A DNA stretch of 64,000 nt from Planctomycetota bacterium (GTDB taxonomy: Bacteria > Planctomycetota > MHYJ01 > JACQXL01). This document shows, piece by piece, positions 24,042-32,011 of this stretch (position 1 is its first letter; every line of letters starts with the position of its first letter). The notes under the pieces were generated by a model. That model searched no databases. It was not told the DNA's origin and saw only the letters and a program-made list of their open reading frames with translations. Both the position numbers and the translations under genes were made by a program. The stretch spans positions 1 through 64,000 of the forward strand of contig JACRIK010000019.1 of assembly GCA_016235865.1 (NCBI GenBank), written 5' to 3'.

Positions 24042-26102
24042 CTATCCTTCTTTCATCACTTCATTTATGGTTTTAACCAGGGCATCGATGCCGAACGGTT
24101 TATGGAGCAGTTTATAGCCCTTGGCGTTGATTATCTGCCATCTGGATTTGTCGTCCACATAGCCGGATGAGAGTATCACCCTGGTTTTGGACTGGCCGGT
24201 CAATAATTCCCCGGCCAGTTCGATGCCGTTTTTGTCGGGCAGTCCGATGTCTATCAGGGCGAGGTGGAATTTATCCGGCGTTTTCTTAAAGGCGCTCAGG
24301 GCATCGGCGGCGTTGCCGGCCTCGGACACGGTGAATCCGCAGCGCTGTAAACTCTGGCTGATGAATGAGCAGACGTCTTTTTCGTCGTCCACCACCAGGG
24401 CGTATTTGGGCGTTCCGGCCACCAGGGCCGGTATGCTCCGGGTCTCGGATTTTCTGGTCAGGCCGGCTGAGACCGGCAGGTAGATGTTGATATTGGTGCC
24501 CTGACCCGTCTCGGAATAGAGATTAACCCAGCCGTTGTGTTTCTTGACGATGCCGTAGACCGTAGACAGTCCCAGGCCGGTGCCCTGGCCTTCCTTTTTG
24601 GTGGTGAAGAACGGCTCAAAGGCATGGGCCATGACCTCCGGGCTCATGCCGGCGCCGGTGTCGTTGACCGAGACGCAGATAAAATCGCCGGCCTTGGCCT
24701 CGGGATTGAATCTGAGGTATTCCGGGCTGACGGTAATCTGATGGGTCTTGATGGTAATCCGGCCCAGCTGGGGCGTCTGGCTGCTTTTGACGGCGTCCCG
24801 GGCGTTGACCACCAGGTTCATCAGGACCTGCTCGAACTGGCCGGTGTCGGCCAGGACCATGGCCGGAACCGGGTCCAGGTCCAGGACCAGGATGACATCC
24901 TCGCCGATGATGCGCTTGAGCATCTTCTGCATATTGGAGATGGCGTCGTTGAGATTAATCAGTTTGGCCTCGACTGATTTCTGGCGGCTGAAGGCGAGCA
25001 GTTGGCCGGTCAGGTCGGCGGCCCGCTTGCCGGCCCGGTTGATTTCCTGGAGTTCGGAATATGACGGGCTGTCCTTGGGCATGTCAATCAGGAGCATGTC
25101 GCTGTAGCCGATAATGACCTGGACGATGTTGTTGAAGTCGTGGGCCACGCCGCCGACTAAGCGGCCCATGGCCTCCATCTTCTGGATATGGGTGAGCTGT
25201 TCCTGCATCTTCTTGACCTCGGCCTCGGTCTTTTTGCGCCCGGTGATGTCGGTGCTGATGACGGTAACGGCTACGATGGCGTCCCTTTCCCGGATGGGAC
25301 TCAGGCGGCTTTCATACCAGGCCAGGGCGCCATCAGGCCCTTTGCCGGATGCCTCGTAATAGGCGGGGATGCCGGTGTTGAAGACCTGCTGGACCGCGCC
25401 CCGGACGATTTTGTAGAATTCCGGCGAGATATATTCGTAGATAGAGGTGTTTAGCACCCGGTCTTTATCAAGGCCGGGCTGGGTCCGGTTGATGAAGAGG
25501 ATTTTGGCGTCCCGGTTGATGATAATGACGAAATCGGCCGTGTTGTCAATGAGCGACCGGAAGTATTCCTCAATCTTGAGCCGGCCGGCGCATTGGGATG
25601 AGATTTCCTCGGTCAGGTAACTGACCGAAATCGAGGTGCCAAAGAAGAACAGCGGCCGGGTGGTGAATTCGGCCAGGGTCAGATTGCCGTGGTTGAGCGA
25701 GATGAAGATATAGAATGCGCTGACCAGGAGGGTGATGACGACGGAGGCCTTGACGTTTTTGGCAATGGCGGCAATGGCAATGACCGCGAAGTAGGTAATG
25801 AAGAGCTGGTCGGTCTTGATGCCCAGGATGTAGATGAGCAGGCTGATGAGGATGGCGTCGAAGATGAAAATCCAGGCCAGGATGCGCTGGATGAAGAAGT
25901 AGGTCTTGTGCTCGAAGAGGTAGACAATCTGGGAGGCCAGGAATACGGCGCTGACCGGCCAGAAGAGCCAGGGCAGGTTTTTGGCGCCCCGCTCCTGGAA
26001 GATTATCAGGTAGATGATAGCGAAGACAATCAGCCGGAGAGTGATGATGACGGTCTTGCGGTTGTTCAGGAGAGCCGGTGTGGCATCTATGTAGGTCTTC
26101 AT
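24042..26102 (-). CDS. Membrane hybrid histidine kinase with PAS domain
   Basis: The 686-aa protein has five or six membrane helices (residues about 15-170), a PAS domain (190-290, DNTADFVIIINRDAKILFIN), a kinase dimerisation region (GGVAHDFNNIVQVIIGY, about 318), an ATPase domain ([29 protein letters not shown], 425-545) and a receiver (ALVVDDEKD, LALIDIGLPDKNG, LHKPFGID, 560-680). It resembles the 17498 kinase in its C-terminal half. No regulator gene is adjacent, so its own receiver or a distant partner takes the phosphate. Confidence 0.9.
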   Translation of the reverse strand: MKTYIDATPALLNNRKTVIITLRLIVFAIIYLIIFQERGAKNLPWLFWPVSAVFLASQIVYLFEHKTYFFIQRILAWIFIFDAILISLLIYILGIKTDQLFITYFAVIAIAAIAKNVKASVVITLLVSAFYIFISLNHGNLTLAEFTTRPLFFFGTSISVSYLTEEISSQCAGRLKIEEYFRSLIDNTADFVIIINRDAKILFINRTQPGLDKDRVLNTSIYEYISPEFYKIVRGAVQQVFNTGIPAYYEASGKGPDGALAWYESRLSPIRERDAIVAVTVISTDITGRKKTEAEVKKMQEQLTHIQKMEAMGRLVGGVAHDFNNIVQVIIGYSDMLLIDMPKDSPSYSELQEINRAGKRAADLTGQLLAFSRQKSVEAKLINLNDAISNMQKMLKRIIGEDVILVLDLDPVPAMVLADTGQFEQVLMNLVVNARDAVKSSQTPQLGRITIKTHQITVSPEYLRFNPEAKAGDFICVSVNDTGAGMSPEVMAHAFEPFFTTKKEGQGTGLGLSTVYGIVKKHNGWVNLYSETGQGTNINIYLPVSAGLTRKSETRSIPALVAGTPKYALVVDDEKDVCSFISQSLQRCGFTVSEAGNAADALSAFKKTPDKFHLALIDIGLPDKNGIELAGELLTGQSKTRVILSSGYVDDKSRWQIINAKGYKLLHKPFGIDALVKTINEVMKEG

Positions 26103-26121
26103 CTTTTGGCTCTTTCTTTTT

Positions 26122-26154
26122 AGAGGCTGTTAGACCTTAGTCGTTACAGCCTCT
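26122..26154. repeat. Covarying hairpin repeat, AGAGGCTGT type
   Basis: Arms AGAGGCTGT and ACAGCCTCT enclose TAGACCTTAGTCGTT. It sits 20 bases upstream of the 26102 kinase start. Confidence 0.6.
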
Positions 26155-26194
26155 TATCCCGGCAGTTTTTGCCGGGACTTCTGGTTATGGTTTC

Positions 26195-26241
26195 CCCCTC
26201 ACCCAACCTCTCCCCTTTGGGGAGAGGAGAACGGTGAGGGG
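26195..26241. repeat. CCCCTCACC-CTCTCCCC palindrome, intergenic copy
   Basis: CCCCTCACC, CCTCTCCCC, TTT, GGGGAGAGG and GGTGAGGGG form a double-stem palindrome. Copies lie inside the radical SAM gene (30596-30641) and the solute-binding protein gene (32650-32710). Confidence 0.7.
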
Positions 26242-26503
26242 CAACAGGCGTAATTCGGGCCTGAATTATCATGCAGCGATAATCCTCCTACTGCATTGGC
26301 AGTATAAACTTCTTGATATACGCCTGATGAGGTCAATAGAGCAATTAGCGTGCCAGTTCGGGCCGAAATCGGTTATTGATATCGGATATGCGGTGATGTG
26401 CGCCATAACATGCAACAATAAAGGAGTTAGGTGTAATGATATTTTATAATATTTTTTGAGGCGTTGGGCGCTAAAAAAGAGCTTTGGCGAGGGGGGTACC
26501 CAC

Positions 26504-26525
26504 TTTGCACAAGTTCTTGTGCAAA
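26504..26525. promoter_or_regulatory. TTTGCACAAG-TT-CTTGTGCAAA palindrome
   Basis: Perfect 10-bp arms with a two-base spacer, flanked further out by ACCCA and TGGGT. The same GCACAAG-N2-CTTGTGC core is at 26611-26626 and at 33768-33789. It could be a regulator site or a repeat; nothing else in the region 26242-26670 looks like a gene. Confidence 0.5.
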
Positions 26526-26610
26526 AAATGGGTCAAAAAAGGGGCTTTTTTTGGCTTATCGTGATACAGAATAATGAGTTATCTAAAAAAACGAGGGGGT
26601 AGGCGGGTTT

Positions 26611-26626
26611 GCACAAGTTCTTGTGC
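26611..26626. promoter_or_regulatory. GCACAAG-TT-CTTGTGC palindrome, second copy
   Basis: Identical core to 26504-26525, about 100 bases away, in the spacer between the NtrC-type regulator and the 26102 kinase. Confidence 0.5.
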
Positions 26627-26672
26627 ATGCACTTATCATAACCCATTTACTTTGCCAAAAAAGGCAGGAAAT

Positions 26673-26792
26673 AACAACCTCCTTAATCCCCCTTTACTAA
26701 GGGGGACTGAGAGGGATATTCCACCTTTACTGGCGCCATTAGGAGGAGTGATTAGTAAATTCCCCCTTGATAAAGGGGGTTAGGGGGTTATT
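26673..26792. repeat. AACAACCTCC...GGGGGTTATT MITE-like repeat, copy 2
   Basis: Begins AACAACCTCCTTAATCCCCC and ends AAGGGGGTTAGGGGGTTATT. Internally it has an unrelated 40-bp piece, so it is a longer variant of the family. Confidence 0.6.
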
Positions 26793-26826
26793 ACTCCGGG
26801 TGGTTGTCAATGATATTTTGGGTCAA

Positions 26827-28254
26827 TCAGGCGGGTGATGCGTCTTCCTGAGCCGGCGCCGACTCATCCGGAATCGGTGGTTTTTCGTCCTCCGGAATGG
26901 TAATGCCCAGGGCCTTCATGCGGTTGGTGAGGGTATTTCGGTGCACGCCCAGCGCGTCGGCGGCCACGTTGCGGTTATTGTTTGCCTTGGACAGGGCATT
27001 TCTGATGTAGTTTTTTTCAAAGCGGGTCATGGCCTCATCGTAGGAAACGCCGTCTTCGAGAATATAATATTTGGAATCGCCCTGCTTGGTGATTTCCACC
27101 GGCAGGTCGCTTACCGAGATGGTATTATTCTTGGCAACTACCAGGAGGCGTTGGATGACGTTTTCCAGTTCCCGGACATTACCCCGCCAGTCATAGGTAT
27201 GGAAGAAGTTGAGCACCTCCATGGGGATTTCTTTTACCCGGCGGTGGAGTTCGTGGTTATAGATATTCAGGAAATACTTGGCCAGGAGCGGGATGTCGTG
27301 CCGGCGCTCCCTGAGGGGCGGCACGGAGAGCAGAATGATATTCAGCCGGTAAAACAGGTCTTCCCGGAATTTGCCGCTCTTGACCATCTCACCCAGGTCC
27401 AGGTTGGTGGCGGCGATGACCCGGACGTCGATGGGGATTTGTTTCATTCCGCCGACCCGTTCGACGGTTCGTTCCTGGAGGACGCGCAGGAGCTTGACCT
27501 GGAGGGTGAGCGGCATGGCGCTGATTTCGTCCAGGAAGATGGTGCCGTGGTTGGCCAGTTCGAATTTTCCGGTACGATGGTAAGAGGCGCTGGTAAAAGC
27601 GCCCTTTTCGTGGCCGAACAGCTCGCTTTCCATGAGTTCGGCCGGAATGGCGCCGCAGTTGACCGGGACAAAGGGGCGGTCTTTGCGCTCGCTCTGGCGC
27701 CAGATTTCCCGGGCCACAATTTCCTTGCCGGTGCCGCTTTCGCCGGTAATCAGCACGGTGGCGTTGTTCTCGGCCACCTTCTTTATCAGGTTGGCCAGTT
27801 CCAGCATTGACCGGCTCTGGCCGATGAGTTTGCGCTCCTTTTCAACGCTGATGGAACGGTGATAGCGGACCTCGTGCCTGAGCCCTGATTTTTCGACGGC
27901 ATTTTTCACGACCAGTCCGAGCTTTTCCACGTCAAAGGGCTTGACCAGGTAGTCACAGGCGCCCAGTTTCATGGCCTCGATGCCGCTTTCCAGCGAGCTG
28001 TTGCCGGTCAGGACGATGACTTCCATGTCCGGATTCGCCTCTTTTACCTTCTTGAGGAGTTCCAGTCCGTTCATATCCGGCAGGCCCAGGTCCAGGATAA
28101 CCAGGAGGATTCTTTCGCTATTCAGGACGGCCAGGCATTCGGCGGCGTTGGAGGCGGTGTGGAGTTTGTAGTCGCCTTCCAGCGCGGCGCCCAGGCTCCT
28201 GAGCACCATCGGGTCGTCATCGACAGCCAGAAGTTCAGGCATATTTGTTTTCAT
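26827..28254 (-). CDS. NtrC-type sigma-54-dependent response regulator
   Basis: The 475-aa product has a receiver (LLAVDDDPMV, LVILDLGLPDMNG, YLVKPFD; residues 1-120), an AAA+ domain (GESGTGKEIVAREIW Walker A, GTIFLDEISAMPL Walker B, arginine-finger region FREDLFYRLN; about 145-375) and a Fis-type DNA-binding helix-turn-helix (NNRNVAADALGVHRNTLTNRM). The sigma-54 contact loop reads GAFTSA rather than GAFTGA. It starts 4 bases after the 28259 sensor kinase stop, so that kinase is its partner. Confidence 0.92.
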   Translation of the reverse strand: MKTNMPELLAVDDDPMVLRSLGAALEGDYKLHTASNAAECLAVLNSERILLVILDLGLPDMNGLELLKKVKEANPDMEVIVLTGNSSLESGIEAMKLGACDYLVKPFDVEKLGLVVKNAVEKSGLRHEVRYHRSISVEKERKLIGQSRSMLELANLIKKVAENNATVLITGESGTGKEIVAREIWRQSERKDRPFVPVNCGAIPAELMESELFGHEKGAFTSASYHRTGKFELANHGTIFLDEISAMPLTLQVKLLRVLQERTVERVGGMKQIPIDVRVIAATNLDLGEMVKSGKFREDLFYRLNIILLSVPPLRERRHDIPLLAKYFLNIYNHELHRRVKEIPMEVLNFFHTYDWRGNVRELENVIQRLLVVAKNNTISVSDLPVEITKQGDSKYYILEDGVSYDEAMTRFEKNYIRNALSKANNNRNVAADALGVHRNTLTNRMKALGITIPEDEKPPIPDESAPAQEDASPA

Positions 28255-28258
28255 ATGG

Positions 28259-30034
28259 TCAAATCATTATATCAGTTTGCGGTTCAGTCGGCAATTTAAT
28301 AGTGAATTCCGTGCCCTGATTCTTTTGGCTGGTAACCGATATGGCGCCCTGGTGCTGTTCGATGATTTCCTTGCAGATGGTCAGGCCCAGTCCCAGGCCG
28401 GCCTTTTTGGAGGTCTGGAACGGCTCAAAGAGCGTGGCCAACTGGGCCGCATCCATGCCGGTGCCGGTGTCGCCGACCTTGATTATCATCCCGCTACCAT
28501 TCAGTCCGGCCGAGATGCGCAATGCGCCGCCCGGGGCCATGGCCTGCAGGGCGTTCTGAATCAGGTTGATTAATACCTGCTTGAGCTTATCCGGATCGGC
28601 ATTTAAGAAGAGCTGGTCGGATTTGATGTCGATATCGGACTTGATGTTGTCCCTGAACATCTGCTCCCGGAACAGGGTTAGCGTCTCGTTAATCAGCCCG
28701 GCCAGGTTAATCCGGTTGACATTCAGCCGCCGGATGGCCGAGAAGTCGCTTAAGGCGCCCATCATCTTTTCCAGCCGGACCATTTCATGCGGCACGGTGT
28801 CGTTGAACTGGGCGATGAACTTGGGGTCCTGGTAGCGCTTGGGCAGAAGCTGGACAAAGGTCTTGACGCCGACTAAGGGGTTCCTGATTTCGTGGGCAAT
28901 CTTGGAGGTGGCCGTGCCGATGGCCGAGAGTTTTTCCAGCCGCTTGGCCTGGCGCAGCCGGGTAATCATGTTATCGAAGGCATTGAGCAGCCCGCCCATT
29001 TCGTCGGTCCGGGCTGATTTGATGACTTGGTCCAGGTTGCCGGCGCCGACCTGGTCGGTGGCGTCAATCAGGGTCTTTACGGGCCGGGTGACTTTATTGG
29101 CAATCATCAGCCCGACCACAATGGCCGTCAGGATAGCCAGCCCGATAATAAGAACCGCCTTGGCCTGCATCCGGTTGGAGAAGGCATAGGCGTCCTTGAC
29201 CGGCTGGCGGATAATCAGGCCCCAGCCAAAGGCGCTGATGGGCGCATAGGCGCTCAGCCAGCCGCTGGTCAAGTCCTCGCGGCTGCCATTCTGCCCGCCC
29301 AGCACGGCCTGAACCACCGGCGTCCCTTTGAGGTTCTCGGACTGATAGACCTTACGCTCCTCCTTGTGGACCAGGACATAGCCCTGTTCGTCCACAATCA
29401 GAATCTGGCCCTGGCCCAGTTTTATCTTCCCGATGATTCCCCAGATGCTGTTTAATTTGACCTCGGCCATCAGCATGCCGGATAGACCTTGGGGCGTATT
29501 TATCGGCGCGGTGATGGTGACATAAGGCAAATGTTCGGCAGAGAAATAGACCTGGGAGATGGATGAGGAATTTAACAACCCCCTATCCCCCTTTATTAAG
29601 GGGGAATTTACTAACCACTCCCCCTTAGCAAAGGGGGGCAGGGGGGTTGTTCCCTGGGATTTTATATCCGAAGAAATTATTTCCTTCCCATCCGCGGACA
29701 CAATAGCCACCCGCTCAAAGAGATGCGGGTAATCCGTGACCATCCGGTATAACAGCAATTTCTGGGTCTCGGAATCTCTTATTCCTGTGGCGCCCAGGAT
29801 GCCGGCGGTATTAACCAGCAGCGCCTGAGGCTTATCTATGAAGTCGTTGAGTTGTTGGGCCGTATTGCGGCAGATTTCCTGGTAGTCTCTCAAGACCGAA
29901 TCCCGGACCGCCGCCCGGCTGGCCGTGATTAACAGCCCGCCCAGCGCCATCAGTGAAATCAGCATCAACAGTCCAAAGGCCAGGCCAATCTGTTGCCAGA
30001 GCCGGCGCGGGGTCAACTTCTCAATAAAATTCAT
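28259..30034 (-). CDS. Sensor histidine kinase with extracytoplasmic Cache-like domain
   Basis: The 591-aa protein has a first membrane helix (IGLAFGLLMLISLMALGGLLI), a periplasmic Cache-type sensor (about 40-290; LFERVAIVSADGKEII, YAPISAFGWGLIIRQP), a second helix (VLIIGLAILTAIVVGLMI), HAMP, HisKA (KIAHEIRNPLVGVKTFVQ) and ATPase (NLIQNALQAMAPGG, GLGLGLTICKEIIEQHQG) domains. The two-component pair with the NtrC-type regulator is certain from spacing. A 78-bp AACAACCCCC repeat is inserted in frame and adds about 26 residues (PLPPFAKGEW...SPLIKGDRG) to the sensor domain. Confidence 0.92.
   Translation of the reverse strand: MNFIEKLTPRRLWQQIGLAFGLLMLISLMALGGLLITASRAAVRDSVLRDYQEICRNTAQQLNDFIDKPQALLVNTAGILGATGIRDSETQKLLLYRMVTDYPHLFERVAIVSADGKEIISSDIKSQGTTPLPPFAKGEWLVNSPLIKGDRGLLNSSSISQVYFSAEHLPYVTITAPINTPQGLSGMLMAEVKLNSIWGIIGKIKLGQGQILIVDEQGYVLVHKEERKVYQSENLKGTPVVQAVLGGQNGSREDLTSGWLSAYAPISAFGWGLIIRQPVKDAYAFSNRMQAKAVLIIGLAILTAIVVGLMIANKVTRPVKTLIDATDQVGAGNLDQVIKSARTDEMGGLLNAFDNMITRLRQAKRLEKLSAIGTATSKIAHEIRNPLVGVKTFVQLLPKRYQDPKFIAQFNDTVPHEMVRLEKMMGALSDFSAIRRLNVNRINLAGLINETLTLFREQMFRDNIKSDIDIKSDQLFLNADPDKLKQVLINLIQNALQAMAPGGALRISAGLNGSGMIIKVGDTGTGMDAAQLATLFEPFQTSKKAGLGLGLTICKEIIEQHQGAISVTSQKNQGTEFTIKLPTEPQTDIMI
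29574..29651. repeat. AACAACCCCC MITE-like repeat inside the sensor kinase gene
   Basis: Starts AACAACCCCC and ends GGGGGTTGTT, 78 bp (26 codons), with CCCCCTTTATTAAGGGGG and CTCCCCCTTAGCAAAGGGGG inside. It keeps the frame and lies in the periplasmic domain. Confidence 0.8.
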
Positions 30035-30055
30035 ATAATAATTGGCACAAAGAAT

Positions 30056-30128
30056 AACAACCCCCTTAATCCCCCTTTAATAAGGGGGAATATTACTCCC
30101 CCTTAACAAAGGGGGCCGGGGGGTTGTT
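30056..30128. repeat. AACAACCCCC MITE-like repeat, copy at the radical SAM 3' end
   Basis: Complete 73-bp unit, AACAACCCCC to GGGGGTTGTT. Its end abuts the stop codon of the radical SAM gene (TAA at 30128-30130). Confidence 0.8.
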
Positions 30129-31564
30129 TACAACGCCCCTCTTTCATAATCCATCTTAAGCAGCTGGGGAAATATCTTTTCGTAGTATTCCTTATCGCAG
30201 GCCGGTTTGGTATAGTCCGAGTGCTTGAGCTGGGCGATATAGCGGCACCCGCCGCCGCACATCGGCACATAGGCGCAATCCCCACACTCCTTCCACGGCT
30301 TCAAGGCCAGGAACTCCGCATAGCGGTGATTGAACCGCCTCTCCCGGACATTGCCGATGCAGAACTGCTCCCGGCCCACGAAGGCCTCGCATTTATAGAT
30401 GTCGCCCGCGGGGTCAATCACCAGCATAGAATCATCCATGGTCATCGGGCAGGCATTGACCTTGACCGATGACGGCGTCCGGTATCCGCGCTGAATCAAT
30501 TCCTTTTCTAATTTGATGCCCTCCTCGGCCAGTTCGCCGGAAAGTTTGTGGCAACCCACCGGCTCAACGGTTATCCCTCTCACCCTGTCCGCTCCCCCCT
30601 CACCCTTCCCTCTCCCCTCTGGGGAGAGGATAGGTGAGGGGCCCAGGCGCGAGACCACCGGCGCAAAGAGCACTCTGGCAATGCGCTTATTTAAGCCCTT
30701 TTGCTCTAAGTAGTCAAGCAATCGGTGCAGTCCGGCGATGTTGGCCCGGTCAAAATTGGCGCCCAGTTCGACCTTTACCCCCACACCAATGGAATTGGTG
30801 TGGGGGTGAACTTCCATACCTGTAATAGACATAATATTAGCCATTATCGTCTCAAACGAGCCGCGGCCGTCTAAATACGGGCGTCTCCGGTCGTGTACCT
30901 CTTTGTCGCCGTCTAATGTTATGCGGATGCTGGTCAGTCCGAGCGGCGTGAGTCGCTCAATAATATCCTTCCTGACCAGCGAGCCGTTGGTTATCATCCC
31001 GAAGGAGAATTTGATGCCCTTTTCCGCAGTCCATTGCTGGAGCGCCGAGGCAATCTTGATTATGGCGGCCGGATTCATCAGCGGCTCGCCGCCGTAGAAC
31101 ATCAGCCGGATTTTGGGCGACTGCTTCTCCTCGGCCTTATGCTTAAGATAGGCGATGACCTGGTCCGCGGTCTGGTCGTCCATGGTCTGTTGCTCTTTAA
31201 CCCCCTCCTCAAAGCAATAGGTGCAGGCAAAGTTGCATTTGAAGGTAGTTAAAATCGTGGCGTGCAAAGGCCGCGGCCGGAACTTTATTTCATCAAACCA
31301 ACTCTCTAAGACCTTGTCCTCGTCTGTTTCTTTATCAACGATAATGCCGGAGTCCTTGAGTGTGTTGAGGCACTGTTGCTCTTCCGGCGACAAAGAAACG
31401 CCGTTGCTGATAATCTTCCCGATAAAATCCCTGACCTCTTTATTTACCCCCACACCAATTCCATTGGTGTGGGGGTGAATCCTGAGCACGCCCTGGGTCC
31501 GGGTATTGTAGACCAGCGAATCGCCATTATTCCCATAGAAAACGGTGTATTTAGATAATTTCAT
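30128..31564 (-). CDS. Radical SAM/SPASM peptide maturase
   Basis: The 478-aa protein has the SAM cluster motif C110-x3-C114-x2-C117 (CNFACTYCFEEG), the MFYGGEPLMNP strand, and a SPASM domain with many cysteines (VNACPMTMDD, IYKCEAFVG, CGDCAYVPMCGGGCRY, KPACDKEYYEK). This layout belongs to enzymes that modify ribosomal peptides, and the N-terminus (FYGNNGDSLVYNTRTQGVLRI) resembles geopeptide-type maturases. A small Cys-Cys peptide gene lies just upstream (31632-31736). Three palindromic repeats sit in frame: PHTNGIGVGVN at residues 31-41, about 251-262 (HPHTNSIGVGVK), and 305-328 (PSPILSPEGRGKGEGG). Confidence 0.9.
   Translation of the reverse strand: MKLSKYTVFYGNNGDSLVYNTRTQGVLRIHPHTNGIGVGVNKEVRDFIGKIISNGVSLSPEEQQCLNTLKDSGIIVDKETDEDKVLESWFDEIKFRPRPLHATILTTFKCNFACTYCFEEGVKEQQTMDDQTADQVIAYLKHKAEEKQSPKIRLMFYGGEPLMNPAAIIKIASALQQWTAEKGIKFSFGMITNGSLVRKDIIERLTPLGLTSIRITLDGDKEVHDRRRPYLDGRGSFETIMANIMSITGMEVHPHTNSIGVGVKVELGANFDRANIAGLHRLLDYLEQKGLNKRIARVLFAPVVSRLGPSPILSPEGRGKGEGGADRVRGITVEPVGCHKLSGELAEEGIKLEKELIQRGYRTPSSVKVNACPMTMDDSMLVIDPAGDIYKCEAFVGREQFCIGNVRERRFNHRYAEFLALKPWKECGDCAYVPMCGGGCRYIAQLKHSDYTKPACDKEYYEKIFPQLLKMDYERGAL
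30596..30641. repeat. CCCCTCACC-CTCTCCCC palindrome inside the radical SAM gene
   Basis: CCCCTCACCCTTCCCTCTCC, then TCT-GGGGAGAGG-ATA-GGTGAGGGG. It is translated as ILSPEGRGKGEGG on the minus strand. Confidence 0.8.
30778..30806. repeat. CCCCCACACCAAT palindrome inside the radical SAM gene
   Basis: Perfect 13-bp arms (CCCCCACACCAAT, ATTGGTGTGGGGG) with loop GGA. Translated as PHTNSIGVGV. Confidence 0.85.
31447..31475. repeat. CCCCCACACCAAT palindrome, second copy in the radical SAM gene
   Basis: Perfect 13-bp arms with loop TCC, translated as PHTNGIGVGV near the N-terminus (residues 31-40). Confidence 0.85.
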
Positions 31565-31631
31565 ATTTTAAGTTCGCCCCAGACCGGGGAAGCCGGTCCC
31601 CCGATAATTGGTCAGGGGACCGGATTAATTC

Positions 31632-31736
31632 TTATTCATCACTGCCCAAACTGGAAAAGGTAAATTTCGGGCAACATCCCAGGTTCTCGGTTGATTCCTG
31701 GCCTTTACGGATTACTTCTATCTTCAATTGGCTCAC
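31632..31736 (-). CDS. Candidate RiPP precursor peptide
   Basis: An unannotated small frame lies 68 bases before the radical SAM start, on the same strand. It reads MSQLKIEVIRKGQESTEN, then LGCCPKFTFSSLGSDE, and stops at 31632. It has a charged leader-like half and a Cys-Cys core with aromatic and Ser residues, as in small radical SAM substrates. GAGGGG precedes it: spacing suits a TTG start at 31727 (31 aa), while GTG at 31736 (34 aa) directly follows the site. Such a position and composition suit a substrate of the SPASM enzyme, but no homologue could be checked. Confidence 0.55.
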   Translation of the reverse strand: MSQLKIEVIRKGQESTENLGCCPKFTFSSLGSDE

Positions 31737-31759
31737 CCCCTCTTACTCGCTGTTAGCCC

Positions 31760-31821
31760 GTAAGTGTCGGATAAATCCGACCGCTACAGAATATTGTAGC
31801 GGTGCGATTCATCGCACTTAC
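31760..31821. repeat. Cloverleaf-like palindromic repeat
   Basis: Outer stem GTAAGTG / CACTTAC encloses three perfect hairpins: GTCGGAT-AA-ATCCGAC, CCGCTACA-GAATAT-TGTAGCGG and GTGCGAT-TC-ATCGCAC. The whole sits inside ACTCG...CGAGT about 25 bases upstream of the peptide gene. It has no tRNA consensus. Confidence 0.65.
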
Positions 31822-31907
31822 CCTTACGAGCCGAGTTACAATTCGTCCACCCCCCTGCAGGAGGGATGAACCCATGGGTGAGCCGCGCGGCTTTGTTATT
31901 TAGTTGT

Positions 31908-32011
31908 AACAACCCCCTTAATCCCCCTTTGTTAAGGGGGAATTTCCTATTTACTCCCCCTTAGAAAAGGGGGCCGGTCCCTCTGACGGGATCCCGTTGA
32001 GGGAGGGGTTG
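31908..32011. repeat. AACAACCCCC MITE-like repeat overlapping a gene 3' end
   Basis: Runs from AACAACCCCC through CCCCCTTTGTTAAGGGGG and GGTCCCTCTGACGGGATCCC to GGGGTTGTG. The stop codon of the solute-binding protein gene (31951) lies inside it, so the last residues (APFSKGE) are repeat-encoded. Confidence 0.7.

Noticed and set aside
30778-30806. Conserved peptide motif PHTNSIGVGV of the radical SAM enzyme
   Set aside because: The same DNA occurs in spacers at 46327 and 22822, so it is a repeat that happens to be translated, not a functional motif of the enzyme.
31760-31821. tRNA gene (cloverleaf)
   Set aside because: Stems are fully palindromic with 2-6 base loops and lack all tRNA consensus positions.
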